17,605 bases of DNA from Oscillospiraceae bacterium (GCA_016292445.1 JAEDIN010000023.1:1-17605); one strand, 5' to 3'; counted from the stretch's first letter, positions 1 through 7,983 are shown. Translations and numbers: made by a program. Notes: generated by a model from the sequence alone, not told the origin.

Positions 1-28
1 CATTTGATGCAGGAGATTTTTTGCCTTA

Positions 29-781
29 TCAGTATTCTCTTTTCATCGTTGCAAGCCAGCCTGCAGCAAGGCTCACGGGAATGTAAATGGCTGAATATAA
101 AAGAGCATCCTTCAGCGCGTCCTTTTCGACGGTGATCGATCCAATGCCTTTTATTAGCTTGCTGAGCCAGTAGTGTGAAAGCTCAATCTCACGCTCTGCC
201 AGCGCAGTGTCGGCAAGTTTCAGCACGACGGTGAGTACCATAGGCAAAACAATACACAAGGCGATGGCACCGCCGGTTTTCTGAAGAACAGAGCTTAGCG
301 CAAAGAACAGCGATGCGTAGGCAACTATGACCACAAGCTGGCACAGCAGGATCTTGACCTGTTCAGAGCCGAACGCCGCATCGCCTGCACCCCAAATAAT
401 CGTTCCTGCTATAAAGCATGTAGCGCAGCAGATGACGGACATGAGCACTGTCGCGGCTAAAACGGCGATATACTTTGAAAGATAAACGCTGAATCGGGAA
501 AAACCACGTGTCAAAACATTCCTGATAGTGCCGGAGGTATAGTCCTCGCATACGAACAGCGCGATAAAAATACCCAAAAATGTGGTTATCATCGAGGTCG
601 GCAGGGCCTCCATAAGATTGTTCAGACCGCACAAAGTCGGGTCTGCAACATCGACCCCGTCTTGCATCAGCTTTGTTGTATAAATAGAAAATGCGGATAA
701 AACTGCAAGCAGACCGGAGCAGATGTAAAGGCTTTTACTCTGCAAAAGCTTGCGAAATTCAAACACAGTCAGCTTAAACAT
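29..781 (-). CDS. ABC-2 type transporter permease (BcrB-like)
   Basis: A 250-residue integral membrane protein, likely the membrane half of an ABC-2 exporter of the bacitracin/lantibiotic-resistance kind; substrate unknown. The protein opens MFKLTVFEFRKLLQSK, the short amphipathic cytoplasmic N-terminus usual in this family. About six hydrophobic segments follow, near residues 17-36, 62-78, 103-128, 143-166, 170-190 and 226-244. A charged EDYTSGTIRNVLTRG stretch at 79-93 sits after the second helix, as in ABC-2 permeases. I chose the ATG at 779-781, not the upstream one at 842-844, because the upstream one lies inside the ATPase gene and would add 21 residues unlike the family. It begins one base after the ATPase stop, so the two are almost certainly co-translated. 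The weak point is its partner: the ATPase reading frame is broken, so the exporter may not work as read. Confidence 0.85.
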   Translation of the reverse strand: MFKLTVFEFRKLLQSKSLYICSGLLAVLSAFSIYTTKLMQDGVDVADPTLCGLNNLMEALPTSMITTFLGIFIALFVCEDYTSGTIRNVLTRGFSRFSVYLSKYIAVLAATVLMSVICCATCFIAGTIIWGAGDAAFGSEQVKILLCQLVVIVAYASLFFALSSVLQKTGGAIALCIVLPMVLTVVLKLADTALAEREIELSHYWLSKLIKGIGSITVEKDALKDALLYSAIYIPVSLAAGWLATMKREY

Positions 782-782
782 A

Positions 783-1677
783 TTACACACCCAGCCTTTC
801 CAGGAAGTATTCCTCGAGCCTGTCGGACTGAACGCTAAGCTCATGTACCTTTATGCCGTGCCTCACCATCAGTCGGTTTATATCCGCGCTTCTGTCAATA
901 AGCTTGTACAGGTACAGGGTGTCTCCGTCAAGCTTAATTGAGCTCTTGTCGGTCAGGCATGACAGCAGAGCGTATGCTTTTTGCGGGTCATCGACCCTGA
1001 GCTTGAGCTGATGCCGGCAGCGGTGCTCTAACTCAGCGGCGCTTATCTGCTCGATGAGCATACCGTCATTTATAATGCCGTAGGTCGTGACTATCTTTGC
1101 AAGCTCGTCAAGCAGATGGCTTGAAATAAGGAAGGTTATGCCGCGCTCATGGTTGAGCCTGAGTATAACATCACGAATTTCTTTTATGCCCGCAGGGTCA
1201 AGACCGTTGACCGGCTCGTCTAAAATGAGAAATTCGGGGTCGCCAAGCAGGGCTATGCCGATACCCAGACGCTGCTTCATGCCAAGCGAGAACTTCCCGA
1301 CTTTTTTTGTTTCCGACCTTGTCGAGACCGACGAGCTTCAGTATGTTGTTTATTTGCTTGTTGTTTGAATCGGTGAACAGGGAAAACCTCTTGAGATTTT
1401 CATAGGCGGTGCAGTTTTTGTATAAACAGGGGTATTCAAGCAGAGCACCGTTGTGATGGCGGGCGTATCTAAGCGGCTGACCGTTAAAGAGAGTTATCCT
1501 GCCGTCGGAGGGCTCGGCTACGCCGAGCACCAGCCGCATGAGCGTGGTTTTGCCTGCGCCGTTTTTGCCGATAAAGCCGTATATATCGCCTTTTTTTATC
1601 TGCATACTGACTTTGTTAACGGCTTTTTTATCGCCGAAGCACTTTGTGAGCTTGTCAGTGCGAAGAACATATTCCAA
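783..1677 (-). pseudogene. ABC transporter ATP-binding protein (BcrA-like), frameshifted
   Basis: ATPase of the ABC-2 exporter. Frame one (1677 downward) gives MEYVLRTDKLTKCFG with Walker A GKNGAGKTT at residues 37-45 and the Q-loop-region segment LLEYPCLYKNCTAYENL, reading well to residue 125 (VGNKK). The run of seven A (coding strand; plus-strand T at 1302-1308) then shifts the frame. The other frame continues VGKFSLGMKQRLG (ABC signature), FLILDEP (Walker B) and the ISSH switch histidine, and ends at 783. With six A instead of seven the gene would be one 297-residue ORF of normal length. The start is TTG, supported by GGAGAGG seven bases upstream and the family-typical N-terminus. The break may be an assembly or sequencing error, a real inactivation, or a slippage site. 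Family assignment is confident; the functional state is not. Confidence 0.8.
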
Positions 1678-1684
1678 GGTATCG

Positions 1685-1691
1685 CCTCTCC
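1685..1691 (-). promoter_or_regulatory. Ribosome binding site fixing the TTG start of the ABC ATPase
   Basis: Coding-strand GGAGAGG lies seven bases before TTG at 1675-1677. No in-frame ATG gives a family-like N-terminus, so this site decides the start. Confidence 0.6.
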
Positions 1692-1698
1692 GGCCTGA

Positions 1699-1727
1699 TT
1701 GACAATTTTCGGTTTAATATATATTAT
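1699..1727 (+). promoter_or_regulatory. trmO promoter
   Basis: TTGACA (1699-1704), a 17-base spacer and TATTAT (1722-1727): near-consensus vegetative sigma-A promoter. The predicted start near 1734 gives a leader of about 35 bases to the trmO ATG. Confidence 0.75.
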
Positions 1728-1729
1728 TA

Positions 1730-1758
1730 CATATATGTCGAAGAAAATCGATTGTAAA
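1730..1758 (-). promoter_or_regulatory. Possible promoter of the ABC exporter genes
   Basis: Reading the minus strand, TTTACA (1753-1758) and TATATG (1730-1735) are 17 bases apart, upstream of the ATPase start. The -10 is imperfect, and TAATAT a little downstream is an alternative. The site overlaps the start region of the divergent trmO promoter, so the two would compete. Confidence 0.35.
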
Positions 1759-1768
1759 GAGGTGTACC

Positions 1769-2455
1769 ATGCCAGAGATAAAAGCGATTGCACGCATTTG
1801 CTCACCGTTTAAGACGAAATTCGGTATTCCCAGACAAAGCGGAATTGCCGAAGCGGTCAGGGCGGAGATAGTTTTTGAACCGGAATACAGAAGCTCCGAC
1901 GCGGTCAGAGGCTTGGAGGAATACTCCCACATTTGGCTTATATGGCAGTTTTCCGAAGCGGTGCGTGACACATGGTCGCCAACGGTCAGACCTCCGCGTT
2001 TAGGGGGCAATGTCCATGTCGGCGTATTTGCCACACGCTCACCGTTCAGACCAAATTCTATTGGGCTTTCATCGGTTGAGCTTGAGCGGGTGGAGCTTAC
2101 AAACGACAGGGGACCGGTACTGCATATAAAGGGAGCTGATTTGATGGACGGCACACCTATATTCGATATAAAGCCTTACATCACCTATGCCGACTCCCAC
2201 CCCGAGGCGACAGGCGGCTTCACCGCCAAGACCGAGTTTCATATGCTTAAGGTAGAGATAGCCGATACACTTTGCGGAAATATGAACGAGGATGCGAAAA
2301 CTGCGCTGATTCAGGTGCTCTCAAACGACCCCAGACCTCAGTACCACGATGACCCGGAGCGTGTGTACGGCTTCGTTTTTGCCGGCTTTGAGGTTAAATT
2401 TAAGGTAAACGGTGATACACTGACTGTAACGAATATTAAAAAAGAAGAGGCATAG
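1769..2455 (+). CDS. trmO: tRNA (adenine(37)-N6)-methyltransferase TrmO
   Basis: TrmO (TsaA/YaeB family) uses S-adenosylmethionine to methylate the N6 of t6A37 in threonine tRNA, giving m6t6A37 and improving decoding. The 228-residue protein shows the family marks in order: GLEEYSHIWLIWQF (48-61), the RPPRLGGN...VGVFATRSPFRPNSIGLS block (74-101) that builds the SAM site, and DGTPIFDIKPY (127-137). A C-terminal segment of about 80 residues with DPRPQYH (187-193) and VYGFVFAGFEVKF (199-211) follows, as in full-length bacterial TrmO. The start is ATG with AGAGGTG upstream. The gene is monocistronic: own promoter upstream, terminator overlapping its stop. Its neighbours on both sides are unrelated membrane systems on the other strand, so the context adds nothing about function. 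Confidence 0.95.
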   Translation: MPEIKAIARICSPFKTKFGIPRQSGIAEAVRAEIVFEPEYRSSDAVRGLEEYSHIWLIWQFSEAVRDTWSPTVRPPRLGGNVHVGVFATRSPFRPNSIGLSSVELERVELTNDRGPVLHIKGADLMDGTPIFDIKPYITYADSHPEATGGFTAKTEFHMLKVEIADTLCGNMNEDAKTALIQVLSNDPRPQYHDDPERVYGFVFAGFEVKFKVNGDTLTVTNIKKEEA

Positions 2456-2468
2456 CCTCTTCTTTTTT
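2438..2468. terminator. Bidirectional terminator overlapping the trmO stop
   Basis: A perfect 14-bp inverted repeat, 2438-2451 against 2455-2468, with a 3-base loop ATA. The T6 run ends the plus-strand arm and the A6 run makes the matching tail for the minus strand. The trmO stop TAG (2453-2455) begins within the loop. The convergent YhgE/Pip gene ends at 2480, so one hairpin serves both transcripts. Confidence 0.9.
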
Positions 2469-2479
2469 CTTTATAATTA

Positions 2480-4504
2480 TCAGTTGCCGTGCATGAGCTT
2501 TGTCTTGGATTTACTCTCGGCATAGGACTTGAGGACGGGCTTGAATGCGATGCTGAACACCAGTGACAGCGGAATGAGTATTGCCGCCATGAGCAGCAGC
2601 ACCAGTATGCTCTTGAGATAAACATGATCATAGCTGCCTGCAATCGTCTCACGCATAGCCGTCATTGCATAGTTAAACGGCATGAACTTGTACAGATCGC
2701 GGAAGATCTGCGGCAGCATCTCCAAGGGATATGTGCCGCCGGAGCCTGCAACCTGAACGACGAGAACAATGATCGCGATTGCCTCGCCGATGTTGCCGAA
2801 GGCAAACACCATTCCGTAGTTGAGCAATGTAAACACAAGGCTTGATATTGCTGCCGCCAGCCAGAATTGGAACGGGGCATAGCACTGGATGCCTATGTAG
2901 TACAGGTTGCCGAGTACGGTAATAAGCGCCGTGAACTGGCCGATGGCAAAGAATACAAAGTATCTGCCGAAGAAGGCCTCGGTTGTGTTGAGCATCGGAA
3001 TATCGTTTCTACGCTTAACATGCGTGTGCATAAGGCTGACGCTGAGCAGAGCACTCGCATACAGAGCAAGGACCGTGTAGAACGGAGCCATGCCGGAACC
3101 GAAGTTTTCGAGCGCGTAGACACGAACAACCTCAAGATTTGCGGGGGAGGAGAGGTATTCGACCAGACCGCCGACATCATCTTTAAGCAGGTCGATAAGC
3201 TTAGTGAAGCTTTCGCTGGTGCGAAGCTCATTGACGCTCGACTGCAGGTTAGAGACCATGCGCACCATGTAGTTGAGAACATCCTCGGTGCTTTCGATGC
3301 TCACGGTGCAGGAATTAAGAGCATCGGTGTACTGCTGGAGCGTCATCGACTGGGAGTCAATATCCCCCTCGACCTTGGCCAGCAGCGAGTCAAGATTTTT
3401 GAGAGAGTCCTGAAGCGTGCTCATTGATGCAATAAGGTTTTTATCAATGTTAGTTTTCTGAAGTATATCGTCAAACCTTATGACGCTTTCGTGGAGCTGC
3501 TTGTTAACATCCGCATAAAGGTCATCAAGGATCTCACCTTCATACTCAGTTATGCCGCCCTCGCCGAACAAGGAATCCCAATCGACATATGAACCGCCTG
3601 CCTCGGCGGGATCTCCATCAACGGCGCTGTCAAGACGCTCAACGGTGTTGCGAAGCTCCTCGGATGTGTTGCGTATTGCATCGGCGGCGTAAACGACATC
3701 CTGTTTGCTGGTGGTAAGTCTGTCCTGAATGTCAACAATGGTTTTTCTGCTGTTTACCAGCATATTGGTGACATCGGGGAGCAGATCGTTCGTCATACCG
3801 GTGACCGTCGCTGCGGATTTTGTAACAGTGGACATGGAGTTTAGTATCGCAGCGTAGGTTTTTAAATCGGATTTTATACTTCCAAGCTGGTTATCAAGCG
3901 ACTGAAGCGCATCCTCTGCGCTCAGACCCATCCCGTTGAATACCGAGGTAAATGTTGACAGCTCATCGACGATGGTCGCAACGAAAATACTGTTTATCTG
4001 ATCCTTGATGATACCCTGAGCTCTGTCGGTAACACGAGACGCAACGGCGTTCATCTTCTGGTTGTCGTAATAGATTATCTCCGGATGATCCATTTCACCG
4101 TCGGTAAAGCCGAGTATCGAGGCACTGAAATCCTCGGGGATTATCAGACCTGCGTAATAATCACCGGCGTACAGACCGTCCATGACACCCTGAACGGAGT
4201 CGGGGAACTGCCAGTCGATCTGGTCGTTTGCCTTGAGCTTCTCCAGAATAATATCACCGACATTCAGCTTCATGCCGACAAAGTCGGTGCCGGCATCGGA
4301 GGATGCAACGGCAATCTTGAGGTTTTTGGTGGAATCCGAAGTATACGGACTCCAGTTTGACATGATATTGAACCATGCGTACAGACAGGGGACAAGAGCG
4401 AGGCCAAACACACAAATAACGGTGACGACACTTCTGCTCAATCGCCTGACATCAGAGCGAATGACGGCTGAAATATTTGAAGTTGTTTTCTTAAAAGTCT
4501 TCAT
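2480..4504 (-). CDS. YhgE/Pip family membrane protein (shorter paralogue)
   Basis: A 674-residue member of the YhgE/Pip ('phage infection protein') family, the family that includes L. lactis Pip, B. subtilis YueB and the type VII secretion protein EsaA. One N-terminal helix (about 25-46) ends in the family motif VPCLYAWFNIMSNWSPY. A large extracytoplasmic region (about 55-465) follows, with GLYAGDYYAGLIIPEDFS at 110-127 and long heptad-like helices at about 195-440. The C-terminal ABC-2-like membrane domain (about 472-660, about six helices) carries AGSGGTYPLEMLPQIF (586-601) and FMPFNYAMTAMRETIAG (607-623). I chose ATG at 4502-4504 because the N-terminus then matches the family. TTG two codons upstream is better spaced from GGAAG and is an alternative. 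It is the last gene of the three-gene operon, 40 bases after the small membrane protein gene. Transported substrate unknown. Confidence 0.88.
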   Translation of the reverse strand: MKTFKKTTSNISAVIRSDVRRLSRSVVTVICVFGLALVPCLYAWFNIMSNWSPYTSDSTKNLKIAVASSDAGTDFVGMKLNVGDIILEKLKANDQIDWQFPDSVQGVMDGLYAGDYYAGLIIPEDFSASILGFTDGEMDHPEIIYYDNQKMNAVASRVTDRAQGIIKDQINSIFVATIVDELSTFTSVFNGMGLSAEDALQSLDNQLGSIKSDLKTYAAILNSMSTVTKSAATVTGMTNDLLPDVTNMLVNSRKTIVDIQDRLTTSKQDVVYAADAIRNTSEELRNTVERLDSAVDGDPAEAGGSYVDWDSLFGEGGITEYEGEILDDLYADVNKQLHESVIRFDDILQKTNIDKNLIASMSTLQDSLKNLDSLLAKVEGDIDSQSMTLQQYTDALNSCTVSIESTEDVLNYMVRMVSNLQSSVNELRTSESFTKLIDLLKDDVGGLVEYLSSPANLEVVRVYALENFGSGMAPFYTVLALYASALLSVSLMHTHVKRRNDIPMLNTTEAFFGRYFVFFAIGQFTALITVLGNLYYIGIQCYAPFQFWLAAAISSLVFTLLNYGMVFAFGNIGEAIAIIVLVVQVAGSGGTYPLEMLPQIFRDLYKFMPFNYAMTAMRETIAGSYDHVYLKSILVLLLMAAILIPLSLVFSIAFKPVLKSYAESKSKTKLMHGN

Positions 4505-4544
4505 ATTCAATACATCGTTTCTTCCGTAAGATTGTAGTTTGTGC

Positions 4545-5099
4545 TCAAACCTTGGCTTCTTCCTCGTCACTTGCGGCGGGGGAGTCGTCACTGACCGATT
4601 TATCATCTGTGACGGGAGCTGCCTGAGGCTCAGTGCCCGGCTCATGCTCAGCCTCGAAAGTCTCCTCCGGATTGTCATACTCAAAGACTCCGTCTGAACG
4701 CCCGTCAAACTCCGGGGAGCGCTGCTGGACCGATTGGCGGATCCTCTCGGCAAGCATAAGTGCCTCGTCACGGGAAGCGGCTTCGTCAGGAATCGGATTT
4801 TCCGGCTGCTCAAACTGCGGCTCATCGGAATCGACCTGCGTGAACATCTGCCTGAGCAAATAATCCTGATACTCAATGACTATAAGAATACCTGCGATGA
4901 CGAACATCGAAGCAATCCAAAGGACAAGGAAAATCGTCTTTGAACCGTGGGTCATGAAAAGCATGATGAGGAAGAAGGTCGGGATGATAAGCAGGCTTTT
5001 CAGCGCAGAGCTCGTTCTCTTGACATTTCTCCTGTGCATTTTCTCAAGACCGGCAACGAGGTCGTTATACATTTTTTCATACTGGGATTCTGTATTCAT
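4545..5099 (-). CDS. Small two-helix membrane protein with acidic cytoplasmic tail
   Basis: I do not recognise a family. The 184-residue protein has a basic N-terminal segment (HRRNVKR at 22-28), a helix at about 33-50, a very short turn (HGSKT, 51-55) and a second helix at about 56-77. The tail of about 105 residues is rich in Glu, Asp, Pro and Ser and ends SDEEEAKV. The positive-inside rule puts both ends in the cytoplasm. The tail looks disordered except for a possible helix at about 108-126 (SRDEALMLAERIRQSVQQ). AGGAG lies nine bases before the ATG. It sits between two YhgE/Pip genes on the same strand, with gaps of 36 and 40 bases, so it is very likely an accessory subunit or scaffold for them (inference). 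Confidence 0.8.
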   Translation of the reverse strand: MNTESQYEKMYNDLVAGLEKMHRRNVKRTSSALKSLLIIPTFFLIMLFMTHGSKTIFLVLWIASMFVIAGILIVIEYQDYLLRQMFTQVDSDEPQFEQPENPIPDEAASRDEALMLAERIRQSVQQRSPEFDGRSDGVFEYDNPEETFEAEHEPGTEPQAAPVTDDKSVSDDSPAASDEEEAKV

Positions 5100-5135
5100 A
5101 ATACATATCTCCTAATGCGCATTTGATACTGAATC

Positions 5136-7652
5136 TTACATCATTTCGGTTCTGTCAAGCTGGTCGTTCATGTAGCGATTGATGCCGTCAAGCGGGCGCT
5201 TGAGCACGAGACCGACAAACAGACCGACTCCGAAGAACAGCATGAGCTGAAGCAGATAAATAAGGTAGTTATTCTGATACAGACCTGCGATAGCCTCACG
5301 CATTGCGTTAATTGCGTAGGGGAATGGGAAGAACAGATATATCTGCTGGAAGAAGTCGGGCAGCAGCTCGATGGGGTAAGAGCCGCCGGAACCGGCTATC
5401 TGGATAATCATAATTACGACGAACAGGGCCTTGCCGATGTTGCCGCCGGCGATCGCCATTGAGTAAGCGAGCATCGAGCAGGTGAGCGAGGTCACAACAC
5501 CGGACAGCAGGAACAGTCCGGGATGGACGCAGTCCATGCCGAAAATCACGAGGTCGCCGACCATGATGACCATAGTCTGGATAAGGCTCAACAGCGCGAA
5601 GATGAGGTAACGACCGAAGAAGCGTTGACTGTTGGTTGCACCGATCAGCTCAACCGGCGTATCGATCTTCAAAATCGCGTTAAGGATGATGCAGCCTACC
5701 CAAATAGCGAGCATAGTATAGAACGGAGCCATGGCGGTGCCGTAGGATTCAACAGGGTAGACAGACTCGGACCGGATGGAAACAGGACTTGCGAAGAACT
5801 CGCCGATGGACTCCGGATCGACATTCAGGAAGTCAAGAACCTGCTGAATGTAGCTGTTATCCGAATCACCGCTGAGGATTGCCAAAGCGTCTGCAATTCT
5901 TGTCCTGTAATTGCCGATAAGCTCCTTGACCTGAACGAGTGCATTGTTGACCGCACCGAAGGTGTTTCCAAGCTCGTTAACTATGGGGGGGACTTTTCCC
6001 ATGACATTGCTGAGATCAAGCAGGATGGAAGAGAGGTCTCCGAGGCTGTCCTGAAGATTGGTCAGCATGCTGTCGATGGAGGGATAAACGATCTCTGTAA
6101 GGGCAACTCTTGTGTTGCCAAGAAGGTCGCTGATGATCTGAAGGTCGCGGATGAGGTCGATATCCCTGTTGCCGTTCAAAATATCATCAAGTATCTGGCC
6201 GGCATCCTTTGTGTCATTTGCAGCCTTATCGGCTGCTGCGGATGCCGACTTGTCCGTGCTGCCGGAGGCATCCTCGACGGCACTCATGGCCGTACCGAGG
6301 GCGGATAATTCACGGCTGACAACTACACTGTCGTCCCTTGCGGAGGTAAGAGCATTTTCGCGGGTCTCGGCGTCATCCGTCGTCTTTGCGATATTTACAT
6401 TCGTCTGAATACTGCTGAGTCTTTGCTTTGCATCGTCTGCCATGAAGGTCATCATGGTGTCCATGCTCTGTTCGGTGGACTGAGCTTTTGTGAGATCTTC
6501 ATAGTCATAGCCGGTGACGGCAGAGTAAACCACGGGGACGGTGACTTCGTTGTAATCTGCCTGCAGCTGCTCAGCCGCATTTGCATCGGTCTGAGAATCA
6601 AGACCGAGCTTCTCACGAAGCTGTGTGATCTTATCCTTGACCTTATTAAGAGCAGACAGCGTATCCTCTGCGTCACTGCCCATTATACCCGAGTGGGTGA
6701 GGTAATCTATAAGCTCCTGATACTGCTTTTCAAGCTCCTTAAGAGCAACCTTGGCATCCTCGGTGCTATCGCCGTTGCCGTCATACAGTCTGTCCAGCTT
6801 GTAAATGGCCTGCTGAACGGAGTCCTGCAAACCGATGAGCATATTGTTGACCTCTTCGTTTATGAGTGCGAGGTCACCCTTGGTGCTTTCAATGTAAGAT
6901 ACCTGCTTGGAAATGTTTATTCTCTCGTTGCCCAGCAGGTGAATGGTGTAATCGATGGTGCTGTTTGAATTGTTGAGCGTACCGACAAGTGAATTATTTG
7001 CGGCAACAAACTGATCAATCGTGTTGTCATACTGTTCAAGGTTCCTGTCGATTTTGGAAAGAGTAGTTTTGAGCATATCGACGGTGGTGCCACCCTGAAC
7101 ACCCTCGGAGAAGGAGTTGAACTTGCCGAACAGCGTTTCGACGATCGCCTGAATATATTTTTCGTTTACGCACTGCTTGACCTTATCGCCGGCAGCTTCA
7201 ACGACCTTAACGGCAACAGCATTGGTCTTTTCGTTAAGATAGAAGTTGATGGTGGGGCTGGACATATCCGTATTGAGGAAGTTGTACATATTATATGTAA
7301 AGTCCGGCTCGATAATAACGGCGGCGTAGTACTTGCCGGCATACAGATCATCGACTGCCTTATCGGCGTCGTCGAGAAATACGAAGCCGAAATGAGGATC
7401 TTCTTTAAGCTCGGTGACAAGCTCATTGCCAATGTTGATGATCTTGCCGTCATCATCCATATAGTCGCGGTCATTGCAAACTACGGCAATATTTATCTCG
7501 TCGGTTTTTCCGTATGGATCCCAGAAGGCATAAATATTGAACCAGGCATAAAGCGCAGGCAGGAACAATATCGAAAGAATGATTGTAAAGGCGAGGAAGT
7601 GCCTGCTTAATGCCCTGAAGTCATTTTTAAAAATAGTAAATATGTTACGCAT
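5136..7652 (-). CDS. YhgE/Pip family membrane protein (longer paralogue)
   Basis: An 838-residue YhgE/Pip protein and the first gene of the operon. The N-terminal helix (about 19-40) ends in LPALYAWFNIYAFWDPYGK. An extracytoplasmic region spans about 48-635. Its start contains DDLYAGKYYAAVIIEPDFTY, matching the paralogue, and its middle is coiled-coil-like, with an Ala/Ser/Asp/Thr-rich low-complexity stretch at about 460-485. The C-terminal domain (about 640-815) has about six helices, with AGSGGSYPIELLPDFF (753-768) and FFPFPYAINAMREAIAG (774-790). I chose the ATG at 7650-7652, with AGGAG 11 bases upstream, not the 40-residue-longer start, whose codon lies upstream of the predicted transcription start. 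Its extracellular domain is about 160 residues longer than that of the second paralogue. The pair suggests a heteromeric complex (inference); no type VII secretion genes are visible here. Confidence 0.9.
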   Translation of the reverse strand: MRNIFTIFKNDFRALSRHFLAFTIILSILFLPALYAWFNIYAFWDPYGKTDEINIAVVCNDRDYMDDDGKIINIGNELVTELKEDPHFGFVFLDDADKAVDDLYAGKYYAAVIIEPDFTYNMYNFLNTDMSSPTINFYLNEKTNAVAVKVVEAAGDKVKQCVNEKYIQAIVETLFGKFNSFSEGVQGGTTVDMLKTTLSKIDRNLEQYDNTIDQFVAANNSLVGTLNNSNSTIDYTIHLLGNERINISKQVSYIESTKGDLALINEEVNNMLIGLQDSVQQAIYKLDRLYDGNGDSTEDAKVALKELEKQYQELIDYLTHSGIMGSDAEDTLSALNKVKDKITQLREKLGLDSQTDANAAEQLQADYNEVTVPVVYSAVTGYDYEDLTKAQSTEQSMDTMMTFMADDAKQRLSSIQTNVNIAKTTDDAETRENALTSARDDSVVVSRELSALGTAMSAVEDASGSTDKSASAAADKAANDTKDAGQILDDILNGNRDIDLIRDLQIISDLLGNTRVALTEIVYPSIDSMLTNLQDSLGDLSSILLDLSNVMGKVPPIVNELGNTFGAVNNALVQVKELIGNYRTRIADALAILSGDSDNSYIQQVLDFLNVDPESIGEFFASPVSIRSESVYPVESYGTAMAPFYTMLAIWVGCIILNAILKIDTPVELIGATNSQRFFGRYLIFALLSLIQTMVIMVGDLVIFGMDCVHPGLFLLSGVVTSLTCSMLAYSMAIAGGNIGKALFVVIMIIQIAGSGGSYPIELLPDFFQQIYLFFPFPYAINAMREAIAGLYQNNYLIYLLQLMLFFGVGLFVGLVLKRPLDGINRYMNDQLDRTEMM

Positions 7653-7741
7653 ACCGGGTAATACTCCTATCGTTATCAACAATAGTATATTTAAGCTCCA
7701 CGCAGAAAAATGCGAAAAAGGACAAAGGTCGTTTACAAAAT

Positions 7742-7757
7742 GTATCGATACGGATAC
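7742..7757. promoter_or_regulatory. Candidate operator, GATAC half-sites
   Basis: The perfect 10-bp palindrome GTATCGATAC (7742-7751) is followed after one base by another GATAC (7753-7757), giving outer TGTATC/GATACA arms. It lies over and just downstream of the predicted transcription start of the YhgE/Pip operon, where a repressor would act. No regulator gene is adjacent. Confidence 0.4.
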
Positions 7758-7763
7758 AAAGTT

Positions 7764-7792
7764 ATTGTACATTCATTCAAATTGAAAGTCAA
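7764..7792 (-). promoter_or_regulatory. Promoter of the YhgE/Pip operon
   Basis: On the minus strand, TTGACT (7787-7792), a 17-base spacer and TACAAT (7764-7769): a strong sigma-A-like promoter. The predicted start near 7757 gives a leader of about 105 bases. Confidence 0.75.
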
Positions 7793-7983
7793 GTAAACAT
7801 AATGCCCTGATATGAATTATTTTTTTGAAATTGTGTTTTTACAAATTTTGATACACAAAATGTAGTGTTGGGTTTCTGTCAGTTTTTACATGAGGGTAAA
7901 AAAGAATATCTTCAAGGCGGTTGGAAATGCTATGTTACGGGTTCATAAACAAAAACCCAATACAAAAAAGGAGATGGAAAACT

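Larger units (their letters stand above)
7653..7983. other. 331-base divergent intergenic region
   Basis: Between the YhgE/Pip operon and the spore protein gene. It holds the operon promoter (7764-7792, minus), a cluster of GATAC/GTATC half-sites (7742-7757, with another at 7850-7854), and an operon leader of about 105 bases. On the plus strand a short GGGTT/AACCC stem precedes the spore protein AAGGAG. The region is AT-rich and I find no further gene. I could not identify a convincing sigma-G promoter (GHATR, 17-18 bases, CATNNTA) for the spore protein. Confidence 0.6.

Noticed and set aside
1296..1312. Programmed -1 ribosomal frameshift as the explanation of the split ATPase
   Set aside because: Joining the two frames needs a +1 (or -2) shift, since one A must be skipped. 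The A-rich run does not serve a -1 slip, and I see no downstream pseudoknot.
2480..7652. Type VII secretion locus, because EsaA belongs to the YhgE/Pip family
   Set aside because: No WXG100/LXG protein, EssB, EssC or EsaB gene is present, and there are two YhgE proteins rather than one EsaA.
7653..7772. Longer start for the 838-aa YhgE/Pip protein (40 extra residues)
   Set aside because: The upstream start codon lies before the predicted transcription start, and the extra residues do not resemble the family. ATG at 7652 has AGGAG upstream.
7793..7983. Sigma-G promoter for the spore protein gene
   Set aside because: GAATA at 7904 and TATGTTA at 7931 resemble the two boxes, but they are 22 bases apart instead of 17-18. 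No other pair fits.
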